DNA of 64,000 bases from Pararhizobium sp. A13 (GTDB lineage: Bacteria; Pseudomonadota; Alphaproteobacteria; Rhizobiales; Rhizobiaceae): positions 2,119,001 through 2,183,000 of the forward strand of contig NZ_CP149510.1 in assembly GCF_040126305.1 (NCBI RefSeq), given 5' to 3'. Positions 1-8,036 of this stretch are shown in pieces. The notes beneath the pieces were generated by a model. It worked only from the letters and a program-made list of their open reading frames with translations. It did no database searches and was not told the DNA's origin. Positions within the stretch are counted from its first letter, which is position 1. The number at the start of each line of letters is the position of its first letter. The translations under genes were made by a program, and so were the position numbers.

Positions 1-437
1 ATGCCGGTGACGAAGGCGAGCCAGAGGTTGCCGAAAAGATAGACGACGCCGATACCGCCGACGACGGAGGCGATGAAGAAGCCGGCCAGCTGGCGCGCAC
101 CGGCCTGGCTTTCGTTGACCAGCCGTTCGGCAAGAAGGCCGGTGACATAGGCGCCCGCCACCCAGCCGGCGATGAAACCGGCAGTCGGACCGGCGAGGAT
201 GGCGAGGCCGCCGCGGCCGCCCGAAAGCACCGGCAGGCCGATCGCCACCATCAGGATGACCAGCACATAGGCGAGCGCCCCGCGCTTGGCGCCGATGATG
301 CAGCCGGCGAGCATGACGCCCATGGATTGCGCCGTAATCGGAACGGGGATGAAGCCGAGCGTGATCGGCGGAATGATCCCGAGGAAAACGATGATCGCGG
401 CAAACAGCGCGATCAGCACGAGGTCTCTGGTGGTCAT
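1..437 (-). CDS. bioY: Biotin transporter substrate-binding component BioY (partial)
   Basis: S-component of the energy-coupling factor biotin importer, a membrane protein that binds biotin and docks on BioN/BioM. Reverse translation from ATG at 437 starts MTTRDLVLIALFAAIIVFLG and continues as alternating hydrophobic helices with Gly-rich loops, including an NESQAGARQLAGFF stretch typical of the family. The frame stays open to the window edge, so the C-terminus is missing (about 145 of roughly 190 residues seen). It lies 46 bp downstream of bioN on the same strand, so the likely operon order is bioM-bioN-bioY. The identification rests on the hydrophobic pattern plus the two neighbouring ECF genes. 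Confidence 0.88.
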   Translation of the reverse strand, partial: MTTRDLVLIALFAAIIVFLGIIPPITLGFIPVPITAQSMGVMLAGCIIGAKRGALAYVLVILMVAIGLPVLSGGRGGLAILAGPTAGFIAGWVAGAYVTGLLAERLVNESQAGARQLAGFFIASVVGGIGVVYLFGNLWLAFVTG

Positions 438-483
438 GGTCGTCTCCGTTGGAATCGGTCTGCCTTCGTGAGGATAAGCTGGA

Positions 484-1089
484 CTACTGGCGCCTGAAAC
501 CACGGGCGTCAATGGCCATAGCAATCGTGTCGGCATCTTTCAGCGTCAGGATGATCAGCGGCACGAACAGGGTCAAGGGCCGGATCGGCAATCCGCGCGC
601 CCGGTGCGCCTCGCGGATATTTTCATAGCGATCGAGGATCTCCGGAACGAACCGCAACACCAGGCCAAGCGCCAGGCTGACATCGGCAGCACGCACCAGC
701 CCCAGGCGTTCAAGCGGCCTCAGCATCACGGTGATCTCGTCCATGAAGGCGCTGATGGTCGTCGTCGCCGTGATCGTGGCGGCAAGGAGCACCAGCGCCA
801 TCAGGCGGAAGGTCAAGGCGAGGGCCTCGTGCAGGCCGTTGAAGTACCAGGTCGCGAGCGCAACAACGGCGATGGCAAAGGCGATCCAGCCGATGCGGCC
901 GAACGCCTCGCGCCAGGGCAAGCCGAGCGTCAGGTAAAGGCAGGCGGCGGCGATGAAGACGGGAACGAGGATTTGGAGCGACGAGACGAAGAACAGCGCG
1001 ATGCTCGCCGCCATCAGCGTGATCAACTTGATGCGGACCGAGAGCCGGTGAAACGGGGTGTTTCCCTCGACATAGAGGCTCCTCAGCAT
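484..1089 (-). CDS. bioN: Energy-coupling factor transporter transmembrane protein BioN
   Basis: T-component of the biotin ECF importer, coupling ATP hydrolysis in BioM to movement of BioY in the cytoplasmic membrane. The 201-residue protein has hydrophobic helices in its N-terminal 110 residues and the two Ala-Arg-Gly coupling motifs expected of ECF T-proteins, at residues 164-166 and 195-197 near the C-terminus. Its length fits the short rhizobial BioN form. The start overlaps the end of bioM by 7 bp, which points to translational coupling. The T-component assignment is secure; biotin as substrate is inferred from the adjacent BioY-like gene. Confidence 0.92.
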   Translation of the reverse strand: MLRSLYVEGNTPFHRLSVRIKLITLMAASIALFFVSSLQILVPVFIAAACLYLTLGLPWREAFGRIGWIAFAIAVVALATWYFNGLHEALALTFRLMALVLLAATITATTTISAFMDEITVMLRPLERLGLVRAADVSLALGLVLRFVPEILDRYENIREAHRARGLPIRPLTLFVPLIILTLKDADTIAMAIDARGFRRQ

Positions 1090-1763
1090 CCGGCCACCTC
1101 GTGATAGCGGCGGATGGTGGCGTCGGCGCGTCCATCGGCGATCAACTGGCCTTCGTGGAAGAGCAGCACGCGTTCGAAACCGTCGACCAGGCCGAGGTCG
1201 TGGCTGATCACCAGAACTTGCTGCTCCAGCCCGTTGATGGTGGTGGCGACAAGCCGGCGGTTCTTGAGGTCGAGCTGATTGGTCGGTTCGTCGAGGATGA
1301 GGATTTTTGGACCGGTGACGACGACGCTCGCGATCGCCACCAGCTGCGTCTCTCCGCCGGAAAGTTCGTGCACGCGCCGCCCGGCCAGATGCGAAACCGA
1401 AAAGCGGGCAAGGACAGCGTCGGTTTTTGCTTCGATCTCCGCGTTGGTCAGGCCGCGATTCTTCAGTCCGAAAGCGATGTCCTCGCGCACGATCGGCATG
1501 ATCAATTGGTGCTGTGGATTCTGGAAGATGAAGCCGGCTTCGCCCAGTACCGCCCTGTCGTCGGTAACCGTATCGAGACCATTGACGGTGACGCGGCCTT
1601 CAGTCGGCTTGACAAGGCCATTGATCAGCCGCGCGAATGTCGTCTTGCCGGAACCGTTAAGACCAATAATGCCGATACGCCGCTCGGCAAGCGTCAGGCT
1701 GAGGGGATGAAGGGCGGTCTTTTGCCCGAAGCGGACCGAGCTATCGGTGAACTGAATGGCCAA
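1083..1763 (-). CDS. bioM: Biotin ECF transporter ATP-binding protein BioM
   Basis: ABC-type ATPase of the biotin importer, at the inner face of the membrane. The 226-residue protein has Walker A (GLNGSGKT, residues 34-41), a Q-loop Gln at 81, the LSGGE signature (134-138), Walker B (ILILDEP, 153-159) and the switch His at 188, so all catalytic elements are present. The start is TTG at 1763; no ATG in frame lies closer to the conserved N-terminus. It is the first gene of bioMNY and is divergent from the YcaQ-like gene, with 114 bp between them. In many rhizobia this operon is repressed by BioR; only a weak partial match (TCTATA) to a BioR box is seen upstream. Confidence 0.9.
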   Translation of the reverse strand: MAIQFTDSSVRFGQKTALHPLSLTLAERRIGIIGLNGSGKTTFARLINGLVKPTEGRVTVNGLDTVTDDRAVLGEAGFIFQNPQHQLIMPIVREDIAFGLKNRGLTNAEIEAKTDAVLARFSVSHLAGRRVHELSGGETQLVAIASVVVTGPKILILDEPTNQLDLKNRRLVATTINGLEQQVLVISHDLGLVDGFERVLLFHEGQLIADGRADATIRRYHEVAGC

Positions 1764-1800
1764 ACGCGTCCCCCGCTTGTCGATAGGCAGGCTCTATAGG

Positions 1801-1816
1801 ACGAATTCTTGTTCGT
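1801..1816. promoter_or_regulatory. Inverted repeat in the bioM upstream region
   Basis: ACGAA and TTCGT arms separated by six bases lie 38 bp upstream of the bioM TTG, next to a minus-strand CTATAG that could serve as a -10 element. It may be an operator or part of the bioMNY promoter. It does not match the BioR consensus known from other rhizobia. Confidence 0.25.
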
Positions 1817-1877
1817 TGAAAAGAGGCGTCCGGTTGGGGACTTGAACAAAGTGTGAACATTCGCCTAGATTGGCTCC

Positions 1878-3065
1878 ATGGCGATTCTCGTTTCAAACCG
1901 CGATGCGCGGCGCATTTTCCTGAACAAGCAGGGCCTGGCGGCAGCGCCGCACCGGGCACTCGGCAAGGATGGCCTGTTCGACCTCATCTACGATATCGGC
2001 TTCGTCCAGATCGACAGCATCTCGACGGTGGAGCGGGCGCATCACCAGATTCTGTTTTCACGCAACCAGACCTACCGGCCGGAACACCTGGCTGCATTGA
2101 TCGAGAAGGACCGGGCGCTGTTCGAGCACTGGACGCATGACGCCTCGATCATTCCTTCGGCCTTTTTCCCCTATTGGAAGCATCGCTTCGTGCGGCGCGA
2201 GGCCAAGATCCGCGAGAACTGGCGCAAATGGCAGGGAGAGGGTTTTGATCGGGCCTTCGAGGAAACCTATGAGCGGATAAGGGCGAACGGTCCGGTCATG
2301 GCACGGGAAGTCAAAGCCGAGGATCACAAGTCGGGCGGCTGGTGGAACTGGCATCCGTCTAAGACGGCGCTCGAGTTCCTCTGGCATACCGGCAAACTTT
2401 CGATTGCGGCGCGCGACAATTTCCAGAAGGTCTATGACCTGACCGAGCGGGTGATCCCGAAGGAGCATTACGAGGCCGAGGTCGATCACGACACGTTCGT
2501 CGACTGGGCCTGCCGGCAGGCGCTGAAGCGGCTCGGCTTTGCCACGTCCGGCGAGATCGCCGCCTTCTTCGATCTGGTGACGCCGCAGGAAGCGAAACAA
2601 TGGGTGGAAAGCCATCGCGAAGAGCTGGAGGAGGTTGCGATCGAAACGGTCGACGGTAAGCCGCGCGCCTCCTTCGCCTTTGCCGACGGGCTCGAGGCAC
2701 TGCGTGATCTCACCGACCCACCCGCGCGCCTGCGTGCGCTGAGCCCGTTCGATCCGCTGATCCGCGATCGCAACCGCACGGAACGGCTGTTCGGCTTCTA
2801 TTACCGCATCGAAGTCTTCGTTCCCGAGCCGAAACGCGAATACGGCTACTATGTCTTCCCGCTGCTCGAGGGCGACCGCCTCGTCGGCCGCATCGACATG
2901 AAGGCCGACCGCAAGGCCGGAACCCTCGACGTCAAGCGGCTGTGGTGGGAAAAGGGTGTCAAACCCTCGGCCGGACGACTGGAAAAGCTGGAGGCGGAGC
3001 TTGTCCGCATTGCCCGCTTCGCCGGGGTGGAGAAGGTCATCTACGGGGTCGGGTGGCGCGGGTAG
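1878..3065 (+). CDS. YcaQ/AlkZ-like DNA glycosylase (winged-helix, HTH_42 family)
   Basis: Member of the family that includes E. coli YcaQ and Streptomyces AlkZ, monofunctional glycosylases that unhook DNA interstrand crosslinks or remove bulky alkylated bases. The 395-residue protein has the family's catalytic QxD motif as Gln44-Ile-Asp46 in FVQIDSISTVERAHH, followed by the usual long winged-helix body. The C-terminal third (DPLIRDRNRTERLFGFYYRIE) is also typical. The catalytic residues are intact, so activity is expected; the lesion specificity cannot be read from sequence. The gene stands alone, divergent from bioM and convergent with the MocR gene. The ATG at 1878 places QxD at the usual distance from the start. 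Confidence 0.85.
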   Translation: MAILVSNRDARRIFLNKQGLAAAPHRALGKDGLFDLIYDIGFVQIDSISTVERAHHQILFSRNQTYRPEHLAALIEKDRALFEHWTHDASIIPSAFFPYWKHRFVRREAKIRENWRKWQGEGFDRAFEETYERIRANGPVMAREVKAEDHKSGGWWNWHPSKTALEFLWHTGKLSIAARDNFQKVYDLTERVIPKEHYEAEVDHDTFVDWACRQALKRLGFATSGEIAAFFDLVTPQEAKQWVESHREELEEVAIETVDGKPRASFAFADGLEALRDLTDPPARLRALSPFDPLIRDRNRTERLFGFYYRIEVFVPEPKREYGYYVFPLLEGDRLVGRIDMKADRKAGTLDVKRLWWEKGVKPSAGRLEKLEAELVRIARFAGVEKVIYGVGWRG

Positions 3066-3125
3066 CGCGTGCGGGACGGGGACGGATGTTGTTCTTGCGG
3101 GTGAAGTTTCGCTCCGCTACGCCGC

Positions 3126-4556
3126 TTATCGGACGCCACGCGACCTCCGGCCTTCTCCATGTATCACGGTTTCAAGCACCGAAAAGATGCGGGGATCGGA
3201 TGACTGGGCGACGTTGAACCGCAGGAAACGCGCTGCGGTCTGCGAGACGCTGAAGACGTTTCCAGGTGCAAGCACGACGTTTTCGGCAAGCGCCCGCCGC
3301 GCCACGTCGGCCGCGTCCAGCCCTTCCGGCAGCATGCACCACAGAAACATGCCGCCCCTGGGCTCGATCCAGGGGGTGACGCCGAGTGTCTGGAGCTTCC
3401 TGTTCACCTCCCCCATGGAGCGGGATAGGCGATCCCGCAGGCCGTTGATGTGCTTTCGATAGGTTCCGTCCTTCAAGATGCTCAGCACAAGCTCGGCGGA
3501 AATAGGGTTACCGCCGAAGGAAGTGGCGATCTTGAGGTCGATCAGGCCGTCGATCCAGTCGCGGCGGGCCGCGATGAAACCACAGCGCGCCGCCGCAGAC
3601 AGTGTCTTCGAAAAGCTGCCGATATGAATGACGCGGTCGAGGCCGTCGAAGGCGGAAAGCCGCGGTGCCGGCTCGGGCTCGAAGTCGCTGAAAATGTCGT
3701 CCTCGATGATGGTCAGCCCTGATTGCTCTGCAAGCTTGAGCAGGCGGTGGGCCGTCACGGGAGAAAGCGTGGCGCCCGTCGGATTGTGCAGCGCCGAATT
3801 GGTGATGTAGAGGCGCGGCCGGTGCTCGGTGAGGGCCGCGGCAAACAGATCCACGTCCGGCCCGGTCGGCGTGTAGGGCACGCCGACGACCTTCACGCGA
3901 TGTGCACGCAAGAGCGCGAGGAAGTTGAAGTAGCAAGGGTCGTCCACCAGCACGGTATCGCCCGGTTCGATCAGGAACCGGCAAAGAAGGTCGATGGCCT
4001 GCGTGCCCGATTCCGTCAGCATGATCTGGTCCGGCGAGGACTGGATTCCGCGCTCCGTCATGCGTCGGGAGAGATGTTGACGGAGCGCCAGGAGCCCGAG
4101 TGGCGTTCCGTAGTCCGCCAGCGTTGCGTCCGCGGCCCGGGTCAGCTGGCGCAGCGAGCGGCGCAGCTCCGCTTGCGGCATCCAGGAGGCCGGGAGCCAA
4201 CCGCAGCCGGGCTTTAGCGTATCGTCGCCGGCCTCGAGCGACTGTCGTGACACCCAGAACGGATCGATGGCGCGATCGAGCCGGAGGCCGATCTCGGCGA
4301 GAACGAGCGGCGGCAGGTGCCCGGCGACGAAAAACCCGGATCCGGGCCGGGACTGAATGAGGCCTTCGGCCGTGAGCCGGTCATAGGCTTCGACCACGGT
4401 CGATGTGGAAACCGCCATGATCTTTGCAAATCCTCGGATGGAAGGCAGTTTTGCTCCTGGCGCCAGCGTGCGCCCGCTGATCCTTTGCCGAATGGCGGCC
4501 ATCACGCGCCCGACGCGTGTGCCCGCTTTGACGTCAATTTCGTTGGCAATCAGCAT
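3126..4556 (-). CDS. MocR-type PLP-dependent transcriptional regulator (GntR/aminotransferase fusion)
   Basis: Chimeric regulator: an N-terminal GntR winged helix (about residues 12-75, with LPSIRGFAKIMAVSTSTVVEAYDRL) joined to an aminotransferase class I domain that binds pyridoxal phosphate. Visible PLP features are the NPTG motif near residue 260, the acidic IIEDD strand and the Schiff-base lysine in SFSKT (about Lys317). The open frame extends to 4613, but that start would run into the divergent gene and over a palindrome; ATG 4556 begins directly at the GntR domain, giving 476 residues. Such regulators often control a divergent transporter or PLP-related gene; here the divergent gene is an EamA exporter. 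The ligand is unknown. Confidence 0.88.
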   Translation of the reverse strand: MLIANEIDVKAGTRVGRVMAAIRQRISGRTLAPGAKLPSIRGFAKIMAVSTSTVVEAYDRLTAEGLIQSRPGSGFFVAGHLPPLVLAEIGLRLDRAIDPFWVSRQSLEAGDDTLKPGCGWLPASWMPQAELRRSLRQLTRAADATLADYGTPLGLLALRQHLSRRMTERGIQSSPDQIMLTESGTQAIDLLCRFLIEPGDTVLVDDPCYFNFLALLRAHRVKVVGVPYTPTGPDVDLFAAALTEHRPRLYITNSALHNPTGATLSPVTAHRLLKLAEQSGLTIIEDDIFSDFEPEPAPRLSAFDGLDRVIHIGSFSKTLSAAARCGFIAARRDWIDGLIDLKIATSFGGNPISAELVLSILKDGTYRKHINGLRDRLSRSMGEVNRKLQTLGVTPWIEPRGGMFLWCMLPEGLDAADVARRALAENVVLAPGNVFSVSQTAARFLRFNVAQSSDPRIFSVLETVIHGEGRRSRGVR

Positions 4557-4578
4557 CCGTACTGCTCTTGTGATTATA

Positions 4579-4596
4579 ACAGTTCGGCAAAACTGT
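4579..4596. promoter_or_regulatory. Perfect inverted repeat, probable MocR operator
   Basis: ACAGTT and AACTGT form perfect 6-bp arms around a 6-base spacer, with partial pairing outside them. It sits between the divergent MocR and EamA start codons, 22 bp from the MocR ATG, where a shared operator would be expected. Confidence 0.5.
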
Positions 4597-4660
4597 AATG
4601 CACTGTGTCTCAAGAATCCATCCGGGATCGCCTATCGTGGCGACAAACAAGGACGGTGCT

Positions 4661-5524
4661 ATGGACAAGACGACAAGCGGATGGATCAACGGCTTCCTCG
4701 GAGTGCTGATTTTTAGCGGCTCTCTTCCCGCGACGCGGGTAGCGGTGGCGGATTTTGATCCTGTCTTCCTCACCGTCGCGCGTGCCGCCATCGCCGGTGC
4801 GCTGGCGCTCGCGCTGCTCATGATGTTTCGACAAAAGCGGCCGGCGCGAAGTGATATGGTTTCACTGATGGTCGTCTCATTCGGCGTGGTCGTCGGCTTT
4901 CCCATGCTGACGGCATTGGCGCTCAAGCACATCACCTCGGCGCATTCCATCGTCTTCGTCGGTCTTCTGCCGTTGGCGACGGCGATCTTCGGCGTGTTGC
5001 GCGGAGGCGAGCGTCCGCGGCCGGCCTTCTGGCTCTTTTCCGGCCTCGGCAGCCTGCTGGTCGCCGGCTTCGCCCTGCTGCAGGCTTTCTCCGCCTCGCC
5101 GATCGGCGACCTGTTGATGCTCGCTGCCATCATTGCCTGTGGTCTCGGCTATGCCGAAGGCGCGAAGCTATCCCGTACGCTCGGGGGCTGGCAGGTTATC
5201 TGCTGGGCGCTTGTCCTGTCGCTACCGATCATGGCGACGCTTGCCCTCGTCACCATGCCGCCGTCCTTTGCCGAAACCGGGCAGCCAGCCTGGCTCGGCC
5301 TTGCCTATGTCTCGGTCTTCAGCATGCTGGTGGGGTTCGTCTTCTGGTATCGGGGGCTGGCACAGGGCGGCATTGCCGCGGTCGGTCAGCTGCAATTGCT
5401 CCAGCCGTTCTTCGGCCTGGTTCTCGCGGCCACACTGCTGAACGAGGCGGTGAGCTGGCCCATGGTCGCCGTGACCGCCGCCGTGGTTCTCTGTGTTGCC
5501 GGAGCCAAGCGCTTCGCGAAATGA
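4661..5524 (+). CDS. EamA/DMT-superfamily transporter
   Basis: Drug/metabolite transporter-type membrane protein of 287 residues, predicted as two EamA repeats of about five helices each. Visible cues are the first-helix FSGSLPATRVAV segment, FDPVFLTVARAAIAG, the second-half GGWQVICWALVLSLP and the final helix pair QLQLLQPFFGLVLAATLL. The open frame begins at 4598, but ATG 4661 is preceded by an AAGGACGG ribosome binding site and gives a normal family length. It is divergent from the MocR regulator, a common pairing in which the regulator probably controls export of an amino acid or related metabolite. The substrate is not predictable. Confidence 0.85.
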   Translation: MDKTTSGWINGFLGVLIFSGSLPATRVAVADFDPVFLTVARAAIAGALALALLMMFRQKRPARSDMVSLMVVSFGVVVGFPMLTALALKHITSAHSIVFVGLLPLATAIFGVLRGGERPRPAFWLFSGLGSLLVAGFALLQAFSASPIGDLLMLAAIIACGLGYAEGAKLSRTLGGWQVICWALVLSLPIMATLALVTMPPSFAETGQPAWLGLAYVSVFSMLVGFVFWYRGLAQGGIAAVGQLQLLQPFFGLVLAATLLNEAVSWPMVAVTAAVVLCVAGAKRFAK

Positions 5525-5612
5525 GCCGGTCGGTGAGGACATGGATCCAAGGGATTTCGCGTTTTTGCCTCCGGCGGACCGGGGTTCCAGCGTAGAAAAA
5601 TCTCAGCTGATT

Positions 5613-6215
5613 TCACGGCCCTCGCGGCGCAACAGCCCGCAATGCGGTCATGACGATCGCATCGCCAAACTCCGGCGAGACCAGGCGATGCCCGACCAGA
5701 AGGCGGAAGAAAACGGGTCCGTAGATCATGTCGAGGAAGGCCTCAAGATCAAGAGGCGGGACAATTTCTCCCCGAGCCAGCGCCTGTTCAAGGATGATGC
5801 GACCGGCGTTCCGGCTCGACAGGATCACTTGGTTGCGGAATGCCTTGGTGAATTCGCTTTCCGGGTCCGCGGCCGCCAGCGCCATGGTGATTTGCCGCCC
5901 GCGCGTGCTGGCGAAGGCCGTCACCAGCCCGTGCATCTGTGCGCTGAGGGCGGCCAGCGCCGTGGCTCCTTCCGCCTCTGCTCGTGGCAACGGATTGACC
6001 AGCAGGGCGGCCATCGCCAGTTCCTGCGCATTGGCCCAGTTGCGATAGATCGTCGGTTTGCCGACGCCGGACCGCGCGGCAACTGCCTCGATCGTCAAAC
6101 GACCGAAGCCTTCGGCCATCAGAATGTCATGGGCGGCGTCGAGCGCACGCTTGCGCGCCGTCGCGCTTGGCGGCCGCCCGCGTTTCTTCGATTCTGTATC
6201 GGTATCTTGACTCAT
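5613..6215 (-). CDS. TetR/AcrR family transcriptional regulator
   Basis: One-component repressor of 200 residues. The N-terminus is basic (KKRGRPPSATARKRALDAAHDILMAEG) and is followed by the helix-turn-helix TIEAVAARSGVGKPTIYRNW; the rest is a variable helical ligand domain resembling TetR C-terminal domains. The ATG at 6215 was preferred to the longer frame at 6254 because it starts at a typical N-terminus and leaves a perfect palindrome just outside the gene. It is divergent from a VOC-family gene 50 bp away and probably represses both itself and that gene. The inducer is unknown. Confidence 0.88.
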   Translation of the reverse strand: MSQDTDTESKKRGRPPSATARKRALDAAHDILMAEGFGRLTIEAVAARSGVGKPTIYRNWANAQELAMAALLVNPLPRAEAEGATALAALSAQMHGLVTAFASTRGRQITMALAAADPESEFTKAFRNQVILSSRNAGRIILEQALARGEIVPPLDLEAFLDMIYGPVFFRLLVGHRLVSPEFGDAIVMTALRAVAPRGP

Positions 6216-6217
6216 AT

Positions 6218-6234
6218 CGTTACGATACGTAACG
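6218..6234. promoter_or_regulatory. TetR operator candidate
   Basis: CGTTACG and CGTAACG form perfect 7-bp arms around ATA. The site begins three bases upstream of the TetR ATG and ends 31 bp before the VOC start, so a bound repressor could block both divergent genes. Confidence 0.6.
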
Positions 6235-6265
6235 TTAATATATGTCCCAGTCAAGGAGAAGCGCC

Positions 6266-6715
6266 ATGCCGAGTTTCGCCAGAAAAGTAAGTGCCTATTT
6301 CATCGTAAAGGATGCAGCGCGCGCCATCGACTTTTACAAGGAAGCCTTCGGCGCAACGGAAATCTTCCGCATGACCGATCCTTCGGACGGACGGATAGGG
6401 CACGCTGAACTGCGTTTCGGAGAGACGCTGATGATGCTGGCGGATGAATACCCGGATTTCGGCGCCCTGTCTCCGGATACCATCGGCGGCTCGCCTGTGA
6501 CCTTCCACGTCGACACCGGTTCGACCGATGCGGCGGTCGCGCAGGCCCTCGCGGCCGGGGCAACGCTGTTGCGCCCGGCAACGGACCAGAGTTTTGGCGA
6601 GCGGGTGGCGCAGGTGCTCGATCCCTACGGCCATCGCTGGATGCTGTCGCAGACCATCGAGCAGGTCACGCCTGAAGAGATGCAGCGGCGCTGGAACGAA
6701 GGGACATCTGCATGA
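6266..6715 (+). CDS. VOC family protein (glyoxalase/PhnB-like)
   Basis: Vicinal-oxygen-chelate fold protein of 149 residues, of the PhnB-like glyoxalase/bleomycin-resistance type. It shows the beta-alpha-beta-beta-beta pattern with AYFIVKDAARAIDFYKEAFGA at the start, GHAELRFGETLMMLADE and a terminal DPYGHRWMLSQ. ATG 6266 was chosen over 6242 because AAGGAGAA lies just upstream. It is divergent from the TetR gene and probably under its control. The substrate and metal are unknown. The TGA at 6713-6715 overlaps an ATG that once may have opened the following NTF2-like gene, now a remnant. Confidence 0.82.
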   Translation: MPSFARKVSAYFIVKDAARAIDFYKEAFGATEIFRMTDPSDGRIGHAELRFGETLMMLADEYPDFGALSPDTIGGSPVTFHVDTGSTDAAVAQALAAGATLLRPATDQSFGERVAQVLDPYGHRWMLSQTIEQVTPEEMQRRWNEGTSA

Positions 6716-6855
6716 GCGAGCGCGGCGGACCTGGGAGCGCTCAAGGAGGCCGAGCGAGCCCTCAACGCGGGGATGGTCTCAAACGATCCCGCGCAGATAT
6801 CGGTTTGCATCACGCAAGACTGGGGGGATGACGCCCGCGACACGATGACCACGGC
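6712..6855 (+). pseudogene. Remnant of an NTF2-like (SnoaL/DUF4440-type) gene
   Basis: From about 6728 one frame reads DLGALKEAERALNAGMV, then SNDPAQISVCITQDW, which resembles the N-terminus of short nuclear-transport-factor-2-like proteins often found after VOC genes. The ATG at 6712 that overlaps the VOC stop is one base out of phase with it, and after the DW the family sequence is lost except for a possible DTMT fragment. This suggests a frameshift plus an internal deletion. About 40 recognisable codons remain. The family call rests on pattern memory only. Confidence 0.42.
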
Positions 6856-6870
6856 GCCACGCAGACGTGT

Positions 6871-7344
6871 TCAGCTACCAAACCATCCGGCACTTTTGGC
6901 AACTGAGAAAGCCTTGAAGGCATCGAGGGTCTCCGCACTGACGTGATGTTCGATGCCTTCAGCGTCGATGCGCGCCTTATCCGCACTTATGCCAAGCGCG
7001 CGCAGAAAGCTCTCGACGATCTGATGACGCTCTCGGCTCCTTTCGGCAAACTCGTTGCCCTCTGGCGTCGGGAAAACGCCACGATAAGATTTTTGTTGAA
7101 TGAACCCCTCGGCGGCAAGACGCTTGAGCATCTTTGCGACCGTTGGCTGAGCGACACCTAGCCTTTGTGCGATGTCAACTTGGCGGGCCTCGCCGCCATC
7201 GGCGATCAAGTCGGCGATCAGTTCCACATAATCTTCCACAAGTTCAGTGCGGCGGTTGTTGCGCGTTCGGCGAAAACTCTCGACCTGTGCATCCGCATCG
7301 ACAAGGGCGCCTTGGAAACTATCCGGCGTTGGTTTGACGGACAT
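6871..7344 (-). CDS. mntR: Manganese-responsive DtxR-family regulator MntR
   Basis: DtxR/MntR-type metalloregulator of 157 residues, expected to repress manganese uptake genes when Mn(II) is plentiful. The winged helix covers about residues 36-95 ([26 protein letters not shown]), followed by a metal-binding dimerisation domain with [14 protein letters not shown] and the EGIEHHVS segment that supplies Glu/His ligands. It lacks the SH3-like third domain of true DtxR, as MntR does. The start at 7344 gives the usual length; the frame could extend 7 codons upstream. It is divergent from a broken ZIP transporter only 30 bp away, so its original target neighbour may have been partly deleted. Confidence 0.82.
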   Translation of the reverse strand: MSVKPTPDSFQGALVDADAQVESFRRTRNNRRTELVEDYVELIADLIADGGEARQVDIAQRLGVAQPTVAKMLKRLAAEGFIQQKSYRGVFPTPEGNEFAERSRERHQIVESFLRALGISADKARIDAEGIEHHVSAETLDAFKAFSVAKSAGWFGS

Positions 7345-7374
7345 TGAACGCACTCTTTTTTCCAAGGACCGGCC

Positions 7375-7904
7375 ATGGTGATACTGGCGGCCTCTGCGGC
7401 ATTCCTGATGTTGATGGCGATCTCACGACGCGGTGGGCGGCCGAGTGGTCTTGCGCTTGCCACCTATATCGCTCTCGGAATCGGACTGCACAATCTTGGT
7501 GAAGGGCTTGCGATCGGCGCGGCCTTCGCCGCAGGTGCCGCGGGCCTGGGCACCTTCCTCGTTATGGGGTTCACCCTGCACAACATCACCGAAGGCATCG
7601 GTATGCCGCCCCGCTCTTGAAGACGAGACCGCCGCTCTGGCGGTTCGCCGCCTTGGCACTGCTCGCGGGTGGACCGGCAGTCATCGGCATGTGGATCGGC
7701 AGCCTCGCCTATGCGCCGCAACGGTCGGCAATCGCGCTCGCCATCGACGCGGGGGCCATCCTGCAGGTTATTGTCGAAGTCGGCGCATTTCTGGCGCGAT
7801 CCTACGGAGAGCGCCTTGCAGGCCCGCTAACACCTCCCATTCTAGCCGGTGCTACCGTGGGGGTCGCCTTCATGTATGCTACGGCAATGCTTGTGAAGAT
7901 CTAG
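7375..7904 (+). pseudogene. ZIP-family metal transporter, N-terminally truncated and frameshifted
   Basis: Two overlapping frames together make the C-terminal part of a ZIP permease. The first (from 7375) contains the metal-binding helices LGIGLHNLGEGLAIGAAFA and FTLHNITEGIG with their His-Asn/Glu ligands, then stops at 7620. The second resumes with GCC GCC CCG CTC TTG at 7605 and runs to 7904 with three more hydrophobic segments. Comparing the frames shows one missing base in the codon after GIG, at 7603-7604. About 175 codons remain of a family that is usually 250-300, so the first helices are also gone. The gene is almost certainly non-functional unless the gap is a sequencing error. Confidence 0.78.
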
Positions 7905-8036
7905 GTTGCGTGCTCGCGGCGGCAAAATGCGCGGAAAGGCGGCCGCAAGCACTTTCGCCCGCGGCCGGTGAACTGCCCCGTAGCGATAAAAAGGGGCACT
8001 GCTATGAACAGCCGGTGCCCGCGATTGCCGAAACCC

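Noticed and set aside
604..1104. Long plus-strand open frame opposite bioN
   Set aside because: It is opposite to a clear ECF T-component gene and has an Arg/Asp/Glu-rich, low-information product typical of antisense frames in high-GC DNA.
1764..1800. BioR operator upstream of bioM
   Set aside because: Only a six-base match (TCTATA) to the TTATCTATAA-type box; insufficient to call BioR control.
7973..7998. TGCCCC/GGGGCA inverted repeat near the end of ribB
   Set aside because: Loop of 13 bases, only six pairs and no T-run on the minus strand in the proper place; too weak to call a terminator.
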